64,000 nucleotides of DNA. It comes from Pseudoalteromonas sp. BSi20652 (lineage in GTDB: Bacteria; Pseudomonadota; Gammaproteobacteria; Enterobacterales; Alteromonadaceae). The stretch is from NCBI RefSeq assembly GCF_000239855.1, contig NZ_BADT01000191.1, positions 1 through 64,000 of the forward strand, in the 5' to 3' direction. Shown here in pieces: positions 10,100 to 18,951 of the stretch. The position numbers were made by a program, and so were the translations under genes. The notes beneath the pieces were generated by a model that searched no databases, was not told where the DNA came from, and was given only the letters and a program-made list of their open reading frames with translations. The first letter of the stretch is position 1, and each line of letters starts with the position of its first letter.

Positions 10100-11038
10100 A
10101 TGGATACAACAAGTCGGCTTTTAATGTTGCTTGAGGTGGTAGAGCAAGGTTCTTTTGCCAAAGCAGCTGAAATTCGTAACATCGACCGATCTGTAATTTC
10201 TAAACAAATTAGTCGATTAGAAGACGAACTTAGCGTGAGATTACTCAATCGGACCACCCGTTCGTTTTCACTTACTGCTGCGGGCGCAGAAATGATAAAA
10301 AAAGCCGCAGAGCTCAGAGAGCTACTAGGTGAAACCGTGCGTATGGCCGAAAACTATCATTTAGAGCCTCGCGGCGTTTTAAAAATCACCTCCTCTACGC
10401 TCATTGGGCGTCGTTACTTGCAACCAGTTCTCAATGACTTTCAAAAACGCTTCCCGCAGGTTGAAATAGAGCTTCGTTTAGACGATAGATTAGTTGATAT
10501 TGTTTCAGAAGGCTTTGATTTAGCTTTTAGAGTGGGCGAACCAAAAGATTCATCTCTTATAGCTCGTAAAATTGCCCGAAACCGCTTATTAATTGTTGCA
10601 GCCCCAGAATTTATTGAAACCTACGGCATGCCAAAAACAATGGAAGAGCTAGCAAGTCTCCCTGCAGCAAGTTATGCAAATAATTCGTTTAGAGTAGAAA
10701 GTATTGATTACTATAATAATAAAGGTGAACCGTGCGATCAAAAAATAAAGAGCGTATTTCGTGCAAACGATGCCGAATCTTTGTTAATGAAAACACTTTC
10801 GGGAACGACTTATTTTGTTGCGCCTGCCTTTATTATTGGTGATGAAATTAAAGAGGGAAAATTAGTCCCTTTGTTAACTGATATTAAACTTATGGAATAC
10901 AGCGCTATGTATGCGGTGTATCCTCATCGCGATTTACCAGTCAGAACGCGTTTATTTTTTGATGCAGTACGTGAATACCTAGGAAAAGACAAACCTATTT
11001 GGGAAAACGGGATCCCCAATTTTGAGCAAATGTATTAG
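10100..11038 (+). CDS. LysR family transcriptional regulator
   Basis: A winged helix-turn-helix domain fills the N-terminus (residues 1-60: FAKAAEIRNIDRSVISKQISRLEDEL, split here across helices 2 and 3). It is followed by the periplasmic-binding-protein-like effector domain (from about residue 90, ITSSTLIGRRYLQP). Length 312 is normal for the family. It is divergent from the RND1 operon and shares the palindromic box at 10062-10074, so it is the likely local regulator of that pump. The effector cannot be told from sequence. Confidence 0.9.
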   Translation: MDTTSRLLMLLEVVEQGSFAKAAEIRNIDRSVISKQISRLEDELSVRLLNRTTRSFSLTAAGAEMIKKAAELRELLGETVRMAENYHLEPRGVLKITSSTLIGRRYLQPVLNDFQKRFPQVEIELRLDDRLVDIVSEGFDLAFRVGEPKDSSLIARKIARNRLLIVAAPEFIETYGMPKTMEELASLPAASYANNSFRVESIDYYNNKGEPCDQKIKSVFRANDAESLLMKTLSGTTYFVAPAFIIGDEIKEGKLVPLLTDIKLMEYSAMYAVYPHRDLPVRTRLFFDAVREYLGKDKPIWENGIPNFEQMY

Positions 11039-11104
11039 TGCGCGTTGATCTTTGCGGATAAAATTTATTCAATTTAGGCGTTATTAATAATACCCGTTTT
11101 TATA

Positions 11105-12142
11105 TTAAATCGAAGCAGCTTCAATTTCAGGCTCAACTTTAAATTTACAATACACTTTGTTACGTCCAAATCGCTTAGCTTTGTAAAGTTGTTTATCGGC
11201 TTGTTCAACAAAGTCCTCAAGCGTATTAGTGCTTCTAAATTTAGCCGCACCAATACTAATTGTTACGTTAATTGATAAACCATCAATATCAAAACGTGTA
11301 TCTTCTACTTGAGCCCTTATTTTTTCAGCCGTGTTAAGTGCGTGCTCATCGCTTGTAAATGAACTAAATAATGCAAACTCTTCACCGCCTACTCTAAAAA
11401 CATACCCTCTACCTAGCGCTATTCTTAATAGCGTTGCAACTTCTACAAGCACTTTGTCGCCAACACCATGTCCGTGCTCATCGTTAATTAGTTTAAAGTA
11501 ATCTAGATCGAGTAATAAGACATAAAGCTGTGATTTATCACGCAGCTCAACTTCAAAATAGTGGCTCATTGAAAGGCGATTACCCGCTCCTGTTAACGGA
11601 TCGAGTAATGCTAAATTTTTAAGGCGTTTTGAAAAATGTGAACGACTCCCTTCAAACACATGTGAAATCGCCCAAATACTTACATAAGTACACAATAAGT
11701 TAAGTGATAAATTAAACGTTTCAAACGGAGAAAGGTTAGACTTAGTACCTAAAATATACATTTGTATTGCCAATAAACTTGCAGATAATACTACACCGTA
11801 TTGCTTACCTAAAAGCAGGTAATACAAAATAGGTAATGCAAATGCCCATACAAACACACCATTACGAGGAGAAGCCAATGCTGTTCCTAAAACAACTATA
11901 AGTGTAATAAGTATACACATTACAACAGCTTGCCAAAACTGTAATGGGCGGTGAATAAGCGAAATGTAAGTAAGTATGCAATAAATAGAAAAGCAGATTT
12001 CAATATAGCCAAGCAACGGGAAGTTATTTACGGTTAAATTAAAAATCGCAAACAATACTGATAAAAAACCAAAACAAAGACTCATCCATCTTAGAACATT
12101 CTTTCTTAATGATTTAGTGCTATTAAGAGCTGCGATATCCAT
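11105..12142 (-). CDS. Membrane-bound diguanylate cyclase (GGDEF domain)
   Basis: About six hydrophobic segments fill residues 15-170, followed by a C-terminal GGDEF domain (LLDPLTGAGNRLSM, DLDYFKLINDEHGHGVGD, RVGGEEFALF). The active-site GGEEF signature is intact, so the protein should make cyclic di-GMP from two GTP. The inhibitory RxxD I-site expected five residues before GGEEF is absent, so product inhibition through that site is unlikely. No recognisable sensory domain is present beyond the membrane part. It is a single gene, convergent with the lysR gene. Confidence 0.88.
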   Translation of the reverse strand: MDIAALNSTKSLRKNVLRWMSLCFGFLSVLFAIFNLTVNNFPLLGYIEICFSIYCILTYISLIHRPLQFWQAVVMCILITLIVVLGTALASPRNGVFVWAFALPILYYLLLGKQYGVVLSASLLAIQMYILGTKSNLSPFETFNLSLNLLCTYVSIWAISHVFEGSRSHFSKRLKNLALLDPLTGAGNRLSMSHYFEVELRDKSQLYVLLLDLDYFKLINDEHGHGVGDKVLVEVATLLRIALGRGYVFRVGGEEFALFSSFTSDEHALNTAEKIRAQVEDTRFDIDGLSINVTISIGAAKFRSTNTLEDFVEQADKQLYKAKRFGRNKVYCKFKVEPEIEAASI

Positions 12143-12299
12143 TCTAACAACTTAATTCGAAATAAAAATTTAGTTTAACGTTAAAATTTAATATAACAAC
12201 CCCCCCTGAATATAAAAAGCTGAAGATTCAAACTTTTATTCGCATTTCATACTAATTAGAAGACGTTTGGCTCATTATCGACGACAAAATTACTCAGTA

Positions 12300-13270
12300 C
12301 TAACCACCGAGCATAGATAAATTAGTCGTTATTCCTGTATTACCTTGCTGTAATAGATGAGATGGCTTTTAGTTTTAATATAACGTGATAGTAATGCGAT
12401 AAGATCTGAATTTGAATTACTACTCATATGCTCTCTCAAGGATATACCTTCTTCGGAAAACAAGCACAAATGTAAATTACCTTTTGCCGTTACTCTCAAT
12501 CGATTACAGGTACTACAAAAATCATTGCTATAAGGCATGATTAAGCCAATCCTGCCTTGATAATCAGGATGGGCAAACTCTTGAGCCGGACCTGCTGATG
12601 CACTACGAGCAACTTGCTGCCAACCTGTTTGTAATAATTGAGTTTTTAGAACTTGACCAGAAACATGGTTGGCGTCAAAAAAGGCTTTGTTGTCGTTTGT
12701 TTGCATTAACTCAATAAAGCGAATAGTAACGGGGCGATATTTAACCCAATTTAAAAACGTATCAAACTCTTGAGCGTTGTATTGCTTCATAAGCACACTA
12801 TTTATTTTTACAGAATCAATACCCGTTTCAAGCGCAGTATCTAAACCTTTCATTACTGAGGTAAATTTGTCGTGCCCAGTAATGGTATTAAACATGCGAG
12901 GGTCTAAGCTATCAATACTTACATTAATAGCATTTAAGCCTGCATCCACCCAGCTATGAATATTTTTATGAAGGGAAAAGCCATTGGTAGTCATGGCTAT
13001 TTTATTTATACCCGGGACATCTTTTGTAGCACGAACAACATCTATAAAGTCTTTTCGAAGGGTTGGCTCTCCACCTGTAATTCTTACTTTTTCAATACCA
13101 TGGTGGGCAAATGCTTTTACCGTGTTACTTATTTCATCAATACTGAGGAAGCCACGGTCGTGAACACCTTGATAACCATCCGGCAAACAATATACACACT
13201 TAAAATTACACACATCAGTAATAGACAAACGTAAATAACTAAACTTTCGCCCTGTTGGGTCGACTAGCAT
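12300..13270 (-). CDS. moaA: GTP 3',8-cyclase MoaA (C-terminal frameshift)
   Basis: This radical-SAM enzyme starts molybdenum cofactor synthesis. The first 4Fe-4S motif (C21, C25, C28 in TDVCNFKCVYC), RITGGEPTLR and the second cluster motif (CSTCNRLRV ... LHLC) are present. The uninterrupted frame ends at 12329 with an unrelated tail (YYSKVIQE). In the neighbouring frame the true tail is visible, ending NTGITTNLSMLGG and then TAG at 12300-12302. The diglycine end is essential in the family. The shift maps to a run of four T at 12367-12370 (A on the coding strand); five would restore one frame of about 323 residues. The gene lies next to a molybdenum hydroxylase unit that needs this cofactor. 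Confidence 0.88.
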
Positions 13271-13288
13271 AAATAAACCTTAACTAAT

Positions 13289-13328
13289 ATCAATGAGTAA
13301 TAACAATCTAAACAGCCTACTCATTGAT
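13289..13328 (-). repeat. Inverted repeat upstream of moaA
   Basis: Perfect 11-base arms (ATCAATGAGTA / TACTCATTGAT) are separated by 18 bases and lie 19-58 bases before the moaA start. It could be an operator or a leader hairpin. It does not resemble the known molybdenum-cofactor riboswitch as far as I can judge by eye. Confidence 0.5.
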
Positions 13329-13362
13329 ACATAAATAATAATTACATAAATATATATTTAGT

Positions 13363-13398
13363 AACTAAAAAGGCAGCCTAAGGCGTACCTTTTTAGTT
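13363..13398 (-). terminator. Terminator of the molybdenum hydroxylase operon
   Basis: Perfect 11-base arms (AACTAAAAAGG / CCTTTTTAGTT) lie just past the stop of the large subunit gene and separate it from moaA. Confidence 0.7.
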
Positions 13399-13408
13399 AT
13401 TTTTTATT

Positions 13409-15700
13409 TTACGCCTTTAAGCCTTTTTTAAGTTCACTTGGCTTCATTGGTAAGTGACGTAAACGCACACCGACTGCATTAAATACCGCATTACCAATGG
13501 CTGGTGCTATGCCAATAACACCAGGCTCACCTAAACCAACTGGAAACTCATCACTTTGCACAAATTCAATGTCCATATCTGGCACATCGTTCATTCTAAG
13601 TGGTAAGTAAGTATTAAAGTTAGTGGCTGAAACCTGCCCATTTTGATAAGTATTTGACTCATGCAAGGCAAGACTCGTTCCCCAAAGTAGAGAACCCTCT
13701 AATTGCGCTAGCGCACCATCAGGATGCACTATTAAGCCCGCATCAACAACGACGTATAGCTTTTTGAGCGTTATTTTACCATCTGCACGATTTACATGCA
13801 CATGTGCAGCCGTTGCTATCCATGCAGGCATAGTGCGCTCTTGCCCTGAGCTTACAGAAAATCCAAGGCCTTCACTTTCACCTAGCTTAACATTAGCAAC
13901 TTTCTCAGATACTTTTTTAAGTACATTGTGTAAACGCGATGCGCCACCAATACTCTCAGGCGCTTTACCTGCTTGCTTACCTTTAGCATCAAGCATGTCT
14001 AAGCGAAAAGCGACAGGGTCCTTACCTTGCTTGTGAGCAATTTCATCAATGAACGACTCAAGGCTCCAAGCAATCCAGCCTGGTCCTACCGAGCGAAGCC
14101 ATCCTGGAATAAATGTACTTTGCACAAGCTCATTATTAATGGCTCTTGCACGATGGCTATTCATACTGTACCAATGATCAGCACCCGACGCCGAGAATGC
14201 ATCAAACTTGCCATTGCCATCAACACCTGGAGATAAAAATCCTGGAGCCATTGCTTTAGTTGGCCAACCTGCTGCAAAAGCATGTTCTAAACCAGTAAAA
14301 GTACCTCTTTTATCAAACGATGCGGTCATTTTTGCAGCCGACGCCGAGCGCGATTGGTCAAACAAACTGTCATCCGCTCGCGTAAACACAAGTTTTACAG
14401 GTTTTCCTACCGCTTTTGCTGTAAGAGCTGCAGGCACAGTCCAATCACCAAATAATCTACGACCAAAACCACCACCTAAATAGTAAGGACGAATAATCAC
14501 TTTCTCTTGTGCTATTTCAAGTGCTTTAGCTATTGCAGGGAGTGTAAGTGATTGCCATTGGTTACCTGTATGGATAATCCAATTTCCATCTTTAAATTCA
14601 GCAAGTGCATTTAAAGGCTCTAACTGATAATGACTTGCCGTTGCTGTGGTATAGACTGATTCGAGTAGTTCATTGGCGTCGGTTTGGGTTTTCTTTATAT
14701 CACCTTCATCAACAAATAAAGTTCCTGAATCAGTTTGCTCGCATAAACGTACGCCCTCTTTTTGAATATCAGCCTCGGTTACGTTCGCTGATTTACCTTT
14801 TTTATACTTAACCTTTAGCACATCAACGGCTTTAATGGCACTGGGGTAATTATCAGCAAGTACAACAACCCAGCCTTCGACTGTATTGCTAGGATCGGTT
14901 AATATTTCATAACCTTTATAGCCTTTGATTGCTTTTGCTGCGGTATCATCAACGCTTATTACTTCACTACCAAAACGCGTTGGTGGAATAACAGGACGAG
15001 CGTATAGCATTCCTTCAACTTCTACATCTATACCATACACGGCAGTACCGTTAGTTTTAGCAGGTATATCAAGGGCTTTGAAGTCTTGTTTTAGCCCAGT
15101 TAAATGGCGTTTATTGGCAGATTTTAATGGTAGACTTGCTACTTCTTCACTTGTAAAGGTACGGTTAAACTCACCTTTTTTAACCAAATCAGCGTAACTT
15201 ACTGATTTATCGCCTGATACTATATAACCTTTTTCTGCGCGGCATGTGTCAGTGGCTACACCTAACATTTTCGCACCGGCTTCTATTAGCGCAATTCTGC
15301 CCGCTGCACCCGCTTGAGACAATGGCTTGAAGCTTTGAAAAACCGACCATGATCCACCAGTTACCATATAGCCCCATTTTTCATGGGTATCTACGTAGGT
15401 AATCGATACTTTATCCCAATCACATTCAAGTTCGTCTGCAACAATACGCGCTAATGCGGTACCTATGTGCTGTCCCATTTCGGCTTTAGCAATACTTACC
15501 TCAACAGCGCCATCGGTGCTCATTGTCCACCAAATTGTAGGAGAAAAAGCCTGTTCAGCTATCGATTCTTTTGCACTTACCGACCCCGAAAAAAACGCAG
15601 GAGCAAACGCCATAACCAAACCTGCGCTTGCAGTTCCAATCATAAACGAACGACGGTTTAAATTAACGGTTTCACTATTTTTTTGAAATAATTTTTTCAT
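13409..15700 (-). CDS. Molybdenum hydroxylase large subunit, IorB-like, Tat-exported
   Basis: This is a xanthine dehydrogenase family molybdopterin-binding subunit of the isoquinoline 1-oxidoreductase beta type. It begins with a twin-arginine signal (NRRSFMIG, R16-R17, then a hydrophobic stretch ending VSA), so the folded enzyme should go to the periplasm. Molybdopterin-binding glycine loops (YYLGGGFGRRLFG) and the C-terminal GLGEPG segment with the catalytic Glu are intact. It follows its 2Fe-2S partner by 12 bases. No FAD subunit and no cytochrome c gene are present, as is usual for this two-subunit type, so the electron acceptor is unknown. The substrate, an N-heterocycle or aldehyde, is undetermined. 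Confidence 0.88.
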   Translation of the reverse strand: MKKLFQKNSETVNLNRRSFMIGTASAGLVMAFAPAFFSGSVSAKESIAEQAFSPTIWWTMSTDGAVEVSIAKAEMGQHIGTALARIVADELECDWDKVSITYVDTHEKWGYMVTGGSWSVFQSFKPLSQAGAAGRIALIEAGAKMLGVATDTCRAEKGYIVSGDKSVSYADLVKKGEFNRTFTSEEVASLPLKSANKRHLTGLKQDFKALDIPAKTNGTAVYGIDVEVEGMLYARPVIPPTRFGSEVISVDDTAAKAIKGYKGYEILTDPSNTVEGWVVVLADNYPSAIKAVDVLKVKYKKGKSANVTEADIQKEGVRLCEQTDSGTLFVDEGDIKKTQTDANELLESVYTTATASHYQLEPLNALAEFKDGNWIIHTGNQWQSLTLPAIAKALEIAQEKVIIRPYYLGGGFGRRLFGDWTVPAALTAKAVGKPVKLVFTRADDSLFDQSRSASAAKMTASFDKRGTFTGLEHAFAAGWPTKAMAPGFLSPGVDGNGKFDAFSASGADHWYSMNSHRARAINNELVQSTFIPGWLRSVGPGWIAWSLESFIDEIAHKQGKDPVAFRLDMLDAKGKQAGKAPESIGGASRLHNVLKKVSEKVANVKLGESEGLGFSVSSGQERTMPAWIATAAHVHVNRADGKITLKKLYVVVDAGLIVHPDGALAQLEGSLLWGTSLALHESNTYQNGQVSATNFNTYLPLRMNDVPDMDIEFVQSDEFPVGLGEPGVIGIAPAIGNAVFNAVGVRLRHLPMKPSELKKGLKA

Positions 15701-15712
15701 TATCAGCTCCAG

Positions 15713-16201
15713 TTAAACGTCTTGTGCATTTGGATCAAAAATATTTACAACACTTTTTGACTCATCGGCCGCTCGTTGAATAGCTGTTTTAATACGCTTA
15801 TACGCCATGCAGCGACAGTAATTGCCATTCATATGATTGGTTATTTCTTCTTCTGAAGGGGTTGGGTTAGTGGCAAGCAATGTAGCGGCTTGCATTATTT
15901 GACCCGATTGACAGTAACCACACTGCGGTACTTGCTCGTCAACCCACGCTTTTTGCAATGGGTGTTCGTTATTAAGCCCTTCAATGGTAGTAATACTTTT
16001 ACCTGCAATGGCACCTATCGGTAACACACATGAACGCGTTGCCTGCCCATCTAAATGCACAGTACATGCACCACACATTGCAATACCACAACCAAATTTT
16101 GTACCTTTTAACCCAATTTCATCACGAATAACCCATAACAACGGTGTATCTTCACTTGCGTGTGATTCAACCACCTTGCCATTAATTGTAAACGTCACCA
16201 T
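15713..16201 (-). CDS. Molybdenum hydroxylase small subunit, 2Fe-2S protein, IorA-like
   Basis: It carries the electrons of the hydroxylase from molybdenum to the acceptor. Two 2Fe-2S motifs are complete: C38, C43, C46 and C58 (plant-ferredoxin-like) and C94, C97, C129 and C131 (four-helix fold, CGYCQSGQ and YCRCM). The length of 162 is typical. There is no signal peptide, consistent with co-export on the Tat signal of the large subunit. A strong inverted repeat lies 24 bases upstream, in the gap after the mocA-like gene, so this pair may have its own control. Confidence 0.92.
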   Translation of the reverse strand: MVTFTINGKVVESHASEDTPLLWVIRDEIGLKGTKFGCGIAMCGACTVHLDGQATRSCVLPIGAIAGKSITTIEGLNNEHPLQKAWVDEQVPQCGYCQSGQIMQAATLLATNPTPSEEEITNHMNGNYCRCMAYKRIKTAIQRAADESKSVVNIFDPNAQDV

Positions 16202-16224
16202 AGCTTGCCCCTTGATTAAGCTTT

Positions 16225-16272
16225 TTATAGTAACTCTTTAAACTATGCGTATAACTTAAAGAGTTACTATAA
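16225..16272. repeat. 17-base perfect inverted repeat upstream of the hydroxylase genes
   Basis: The arms at 16225-16241 and 16256-16272 pair perfectly over 17 bases (core AGTAACTCTTTAA / TTAAAGAGTTACT) around a 14-base spacer. No T-run follows on either strand, so it is a poor terminator. It lies 24-71 bases before the 2Fe-2S subunit start, which suits an operator or a leader RNA hairpin. Confidence 0.6.
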
Positions 16273-16327
16273 TTATTAAAATATAACTACTAACCTTATT
16301 TACATTTGTTTCGTTAAAATACGGTTA

Positions 16328-16918
16328 TTATGTTTTACTCAAAAAATCATTTAATTGCGCTTGAGTATCTATATCTAAACTTGCACATTTTAAATTAATG
16401 GTATTGACCTCTTCATCGCTGCAACGTAGTAAATGCTGTGCACCTTTATCTGTAGTTAAGTCGCAAAGCTTCGATAGATCAACATTTGGAAATATAGCCG
16501 GAACGCCTAAGCGCTTACCATAATTAGCGCACCAACGTGAAGGATGCTTTTTAAAGTTTGTAACTAATTCATTTAAATGCTGTGTTGTGAGTTCAACCTG
16601 ATCAGCAAGTATAAATAAAATGCCATCAGGCTGTTGGGTTTTTAAAATAGCTTTTGTCGCTGTCGCAATAGAGTCGCCTAAACCTTTGCCCCACTGTTTG
16701 TTTTCTATTAACTTAATATTTTTATTGTCTTTAAGTTTGTTTTTTACCTCTTGATGCCATGCCCCAGTAACTATAAATACAGGCGAGGTATCAAGTGCTT
16801 GCAAATTATTAACCGCGCGCTCAATCATCGTTTGACCTGCACCAACATCAGCGGTTAATTTACAACCATTAAATCGCGATGATTGCCCAGCTGCTAATAC
16901 AACCTTTGCTATTAACAC
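16328..16918 (-). CDS. MobA/MocA-like molybdenum cofactor nucleotidyltransferase
   Basis: The N-terminal nucleotide-binding signature VVLAAGQSSRFNGCKL and the later FILADQVEL metal-binding stretch place this in the NTP transferase family that adds CMP (MocA) or GMP (MobA) to molybdopterin. Hydroxylases of the xanthine dehydrogenase family with two subunits generally use the cytosine dinucleotide, so MocA activity is inferred. At 196 residues it matches the family. It overlaps the xdhC stop by seven bases, indicating one transcript and coupled translation. Confidence 0.85.
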   Translation of the reverse strand: MLIAKVVLAAGQSSRFNGCKLTADVGAGQTMIERAVNNLQALDTSPVFIVTGAWHQEVKNKLKDNKNIKLIENKQWGKGLGDSIATATKAILKTQQPDGILFILADQVELTTQHLNELVTNFKKHPSRWCANYGKRLGVPAIFPNVDLSKLCDLTTDKGAQHLLRCSDEEVNTINLKCASLDIDTQAQLNDFLSKT

Positions 16919-17940
16919 TTATCATTTCCCCAATTGCTTAGTGAGGTCGCATTTTTTTTTGAAAACACAGCGTGTATTTCGCTTATGAGTGAAAGTGCAA
17001 TACTCTCGGGTGAGTCGCCACCAAGATTTAAACCTACAGGGCCAAATACAGGTGATTTTATCTGCTCTGCAGAGGTATTAGCCTGTGTTAGTACTTGTGT
17101 TCGTCTATGCTTAGGTCCCAGTAAACCAATGTATTTAAGGTCAATATCACCAAGTGCACCAAGGGCAACGGCATCAATATCTACACTGTGAGCCATTAAA
17201 ATGGCAGCATCTATCTTGTGAGCTAAACAATATTTGCGCAATTCGCTTGGCGTGGTGCGTAAAATAGCATCGGCATGTGTAAAGTACTGCCTTTTTGCAT
17301 TTGCAGGACGCGTATCCCACACAGTCACACTCCAACCAAGTTGTTTAGCGAATGTATAAACAGGAACCGCATCGGCACCACCGCCTACAATAAGTATATG
17401 AGGAGGAGGAAAAATAGATATTTGTAAAGATGTCGCATTGTTAATTTCAATTAACTGCGCTTTTCGGTTTATTGATAACCCTTGTTGCTCACAATTTTGG
17501 GTAAACACCCCATTTCCAGCAGGTACTACAGGGTTAACTTGCTGAAGATAGCGCCCCGAATTATTTTCATTCAGCGCTTTAGCCATGTGATCAAGCTGTA
17601 AGTATTCATTATTTTTATGAATTGGCTGAAGTAAGATGTGCACTATACCCCCACAACCAATACCTAACTGAAACGTTAAATCGTCTTCATCGGTTGCGTC
17701 ATAACTTATAGTTTTACTTGTTAATGTGCTCATCACTTGTTTAGCATGGCGTTGTATATCTGCTTCTAAACAACCACCAGAGAGCATACCTAAGCGCTGA
17801 CCTAAACTCGAAATAAGCATCATTGCGCCTAATTTACGATAGCTAGATCCCTCGATTTGATACAAGGTGGCCAAAACCCATTCTTGTTGGTCTTTTAAAG
17901 GTTCCCAGCTTTTTAATATACTTTTTAAATCAGTAACCAT
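16912..17940 (-). CDS. XdhC/CoxI family molybdenum hydroxylase maturation protein
   Basis: XdhC-type chaperones bind the molybdenum cofactor, promote its sulfuration and deliver it to the hydroxylase. The N-terminal XdhC/CoxI domain (EGSSYRKLGAMMLIS, GMLSGGCLEADI, GCGGIVHIL) and the C-terminal Rossmann domain (ILIVGGGADAVPVY, LGPKHRR) are both present at the usual length. AAGG precedes the ATG by nine bases. It is the first long gene of the hydroxylase unit and overlaps the mocA-like gene. Confidence 0.9.
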   Translation of the reverse strand: MVTDLKSILKSWEPLKDQQEWVLATLYQIEGSSYRKLGAMMLISSLGQRLGMLSGGCLEADIQRHAKQVMSTLTSKTISYDATDEDDLTFQLGIGCGGIVHILLQPIHKNNEYLQLDHMAKALNENNSGRYLQQVNPVVPAGNGVFTQNCEQQGLSINRKAQLIEINNATSLQISIFPPPHILIVGGGADAVPVYTFAKQLGWSVTVWDTRPANAKRQYFTHADAILRTTPSELRKYCLAHKIDAAILMAHSVDIDAVALGALGDIDLKYIGLLGPKHRRTQVLTQANTSAEQIKSPVFGPVGLNLGGDSPESIALSLISEIHAVFSKKNATSLSNWGNDKC

Positions 17941-17946
17941 ACTCTT

Positions 17947-18099
17947 TTACCTTAACAAATCATCATGTGTTCTGATGATTTCAGCCACACTAAGTGACCA
18001 ATTTATTGGGTTCATTTGGATAATTTCAATAGCTAAGCAACAACCCTGTAAGCCTATTTGCTGTAATTTTTGTTGTGTTTGAGTAACCAAGCGTAACAA
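17947..18099 (-). CDS. Possible small protein of 50 residues before xdhC
   Basis: A frame with TTG start, preceded by GAAGG, runs from 7 bases after the DUF6279 gene stop to 6 bases before the xdhC start, filling the gap on the same strand. The product would be about 50 residues (LLRLVTQTQQKLQQ ... NPINWSLSVAEIIR ... DDLLR), amphipathic and protein-like, with no family I recognise. The end of the frame contains a perfect 9-base inverted repeat (AAATCATCA / TGATGATTT, 17957-17981), so the conservation, if any, might be of the DNA rather than of a peptide. Confidence 0.35.
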   Translation of the reverse strand: MLRLVTQTQQKLQQIGLQGCCLAIEIIQMNPINWSLSVAEIIRTHDDLLR

Positions 18100-18105
18100 G
18101 AAACA

Positions 18106-18951
18106 CTAACCTTCAATGATATCATCTAACGTGTCAATTAACTCATCAAAACGCACATTTATGTTATTACGTTGCTTCTCGGTCAACGTTATACTTAACG
18201 AATTCAAAAGATCTACATACATGTTGAGGTTTTCCTCGTTCACTTTAAGATGCGCTTGGCTCATATACAATTCGCGTTCTTTTATTACGGTACTTAATTG
18301 CTTTATAAATTCAGCTTGTGTCAGGCTCGTATTTTCGAGCACTGTTTTAGCTGCATTTAAGCGCCTTTGTTTATACTCTAGCCAAAACTCACCTGAATCT
18401 TGATGTTTTTCGTTGGTTAAATTAATCAAGGTTTTTTGCTCAGCATTGAGCTTATTGAGCCATTGTTTATAGTATTCTAATTGCGCTTCTAAACGCTCTT
18501 TTTTTCGTGCAAGAAGTGTTTGCTCATAAAATTCATCACGCTCTTCATCTATTTGTTCTTGAATATTATTTATAAACTCCTGTCGCTGTATCGGCGTTAA
18601 CGTTACAGCTAACTCCGCCAAAGGCAAATAAGCGTGCTCAAGAAGGTTACGCCAATGCTTTTTTGCAAAGACTATTTGAACTTTAAGCTGTGCTGGGTTT
18701 ATACCTTGGTTAAACAACGTTTTTATATTTTGTATATCTTGTTTATATGCTGGTAGCTGTGTTGACCTATGCCAAGACTGTGTTGTTTCAATAATTTTTT
18801 TTAATTGTTTGTTTTGCTGTTTATTTAAATCAACGTAATCATCAACCCAAAACGATGAAAGCCAACTTAAGTTGTTATAAGTAAAAGATGCAGAGCAACT
18901 GCACAAAAACAGCATGCTGATGGCTAAACATGCACGTGTGATTTTTTTCAT
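18106..18951 (-). CDS. DUF6279-like lipoprotein
   Basis: The start chosen is ATG 18951, which gives a short lipoprotein signal ending at the cysteines in FLCSCSAS; the longer frame adds 15 residues before the basic start. The mature part is rich in charged helices (QQNKQLKKIIETTQSWHR, EERDEFYEQ) and resembles the DUF6279 lipoprotein family of marine gammaproteobacteria. It is probably anchored in the envelope. Function is unknown. It is upstream of and co-directional with the hydroxylase unit, but nothing links it to molybdenum. Confidence 0.75.
   Translation of the reverse strand: MKKITRACLAISMLFLCSCSASFTYNNLSWLSSFWVDDYVDLNKQQNKQLKKIIETTQSWHRSTQLPAYKQDIQNIKTLFNQGINPAQLKVQIVFAKKHWRNLLEHAYLPLAELAVTLTPIQRQEFINNIQEQIDEERDEFYEQTLLARKKERLEAQLEYYKQWLNKLNAEQKTLINLTNEKHQDSGEFWLEYKQRRLNAAKTVLENTSLTQAEFIKQLSTVIKERELYMSQAHLKVNEENLNMYVDLLNSLSITLTEKQRNNINVRFDELIDTLDDIIEG

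Noticed and set aside
16225-16272. Reading the 17-base inverted repeat as a rho-independent terminator
   Set aside because: The stem is AT-rich and neither strand has a T-run after it.
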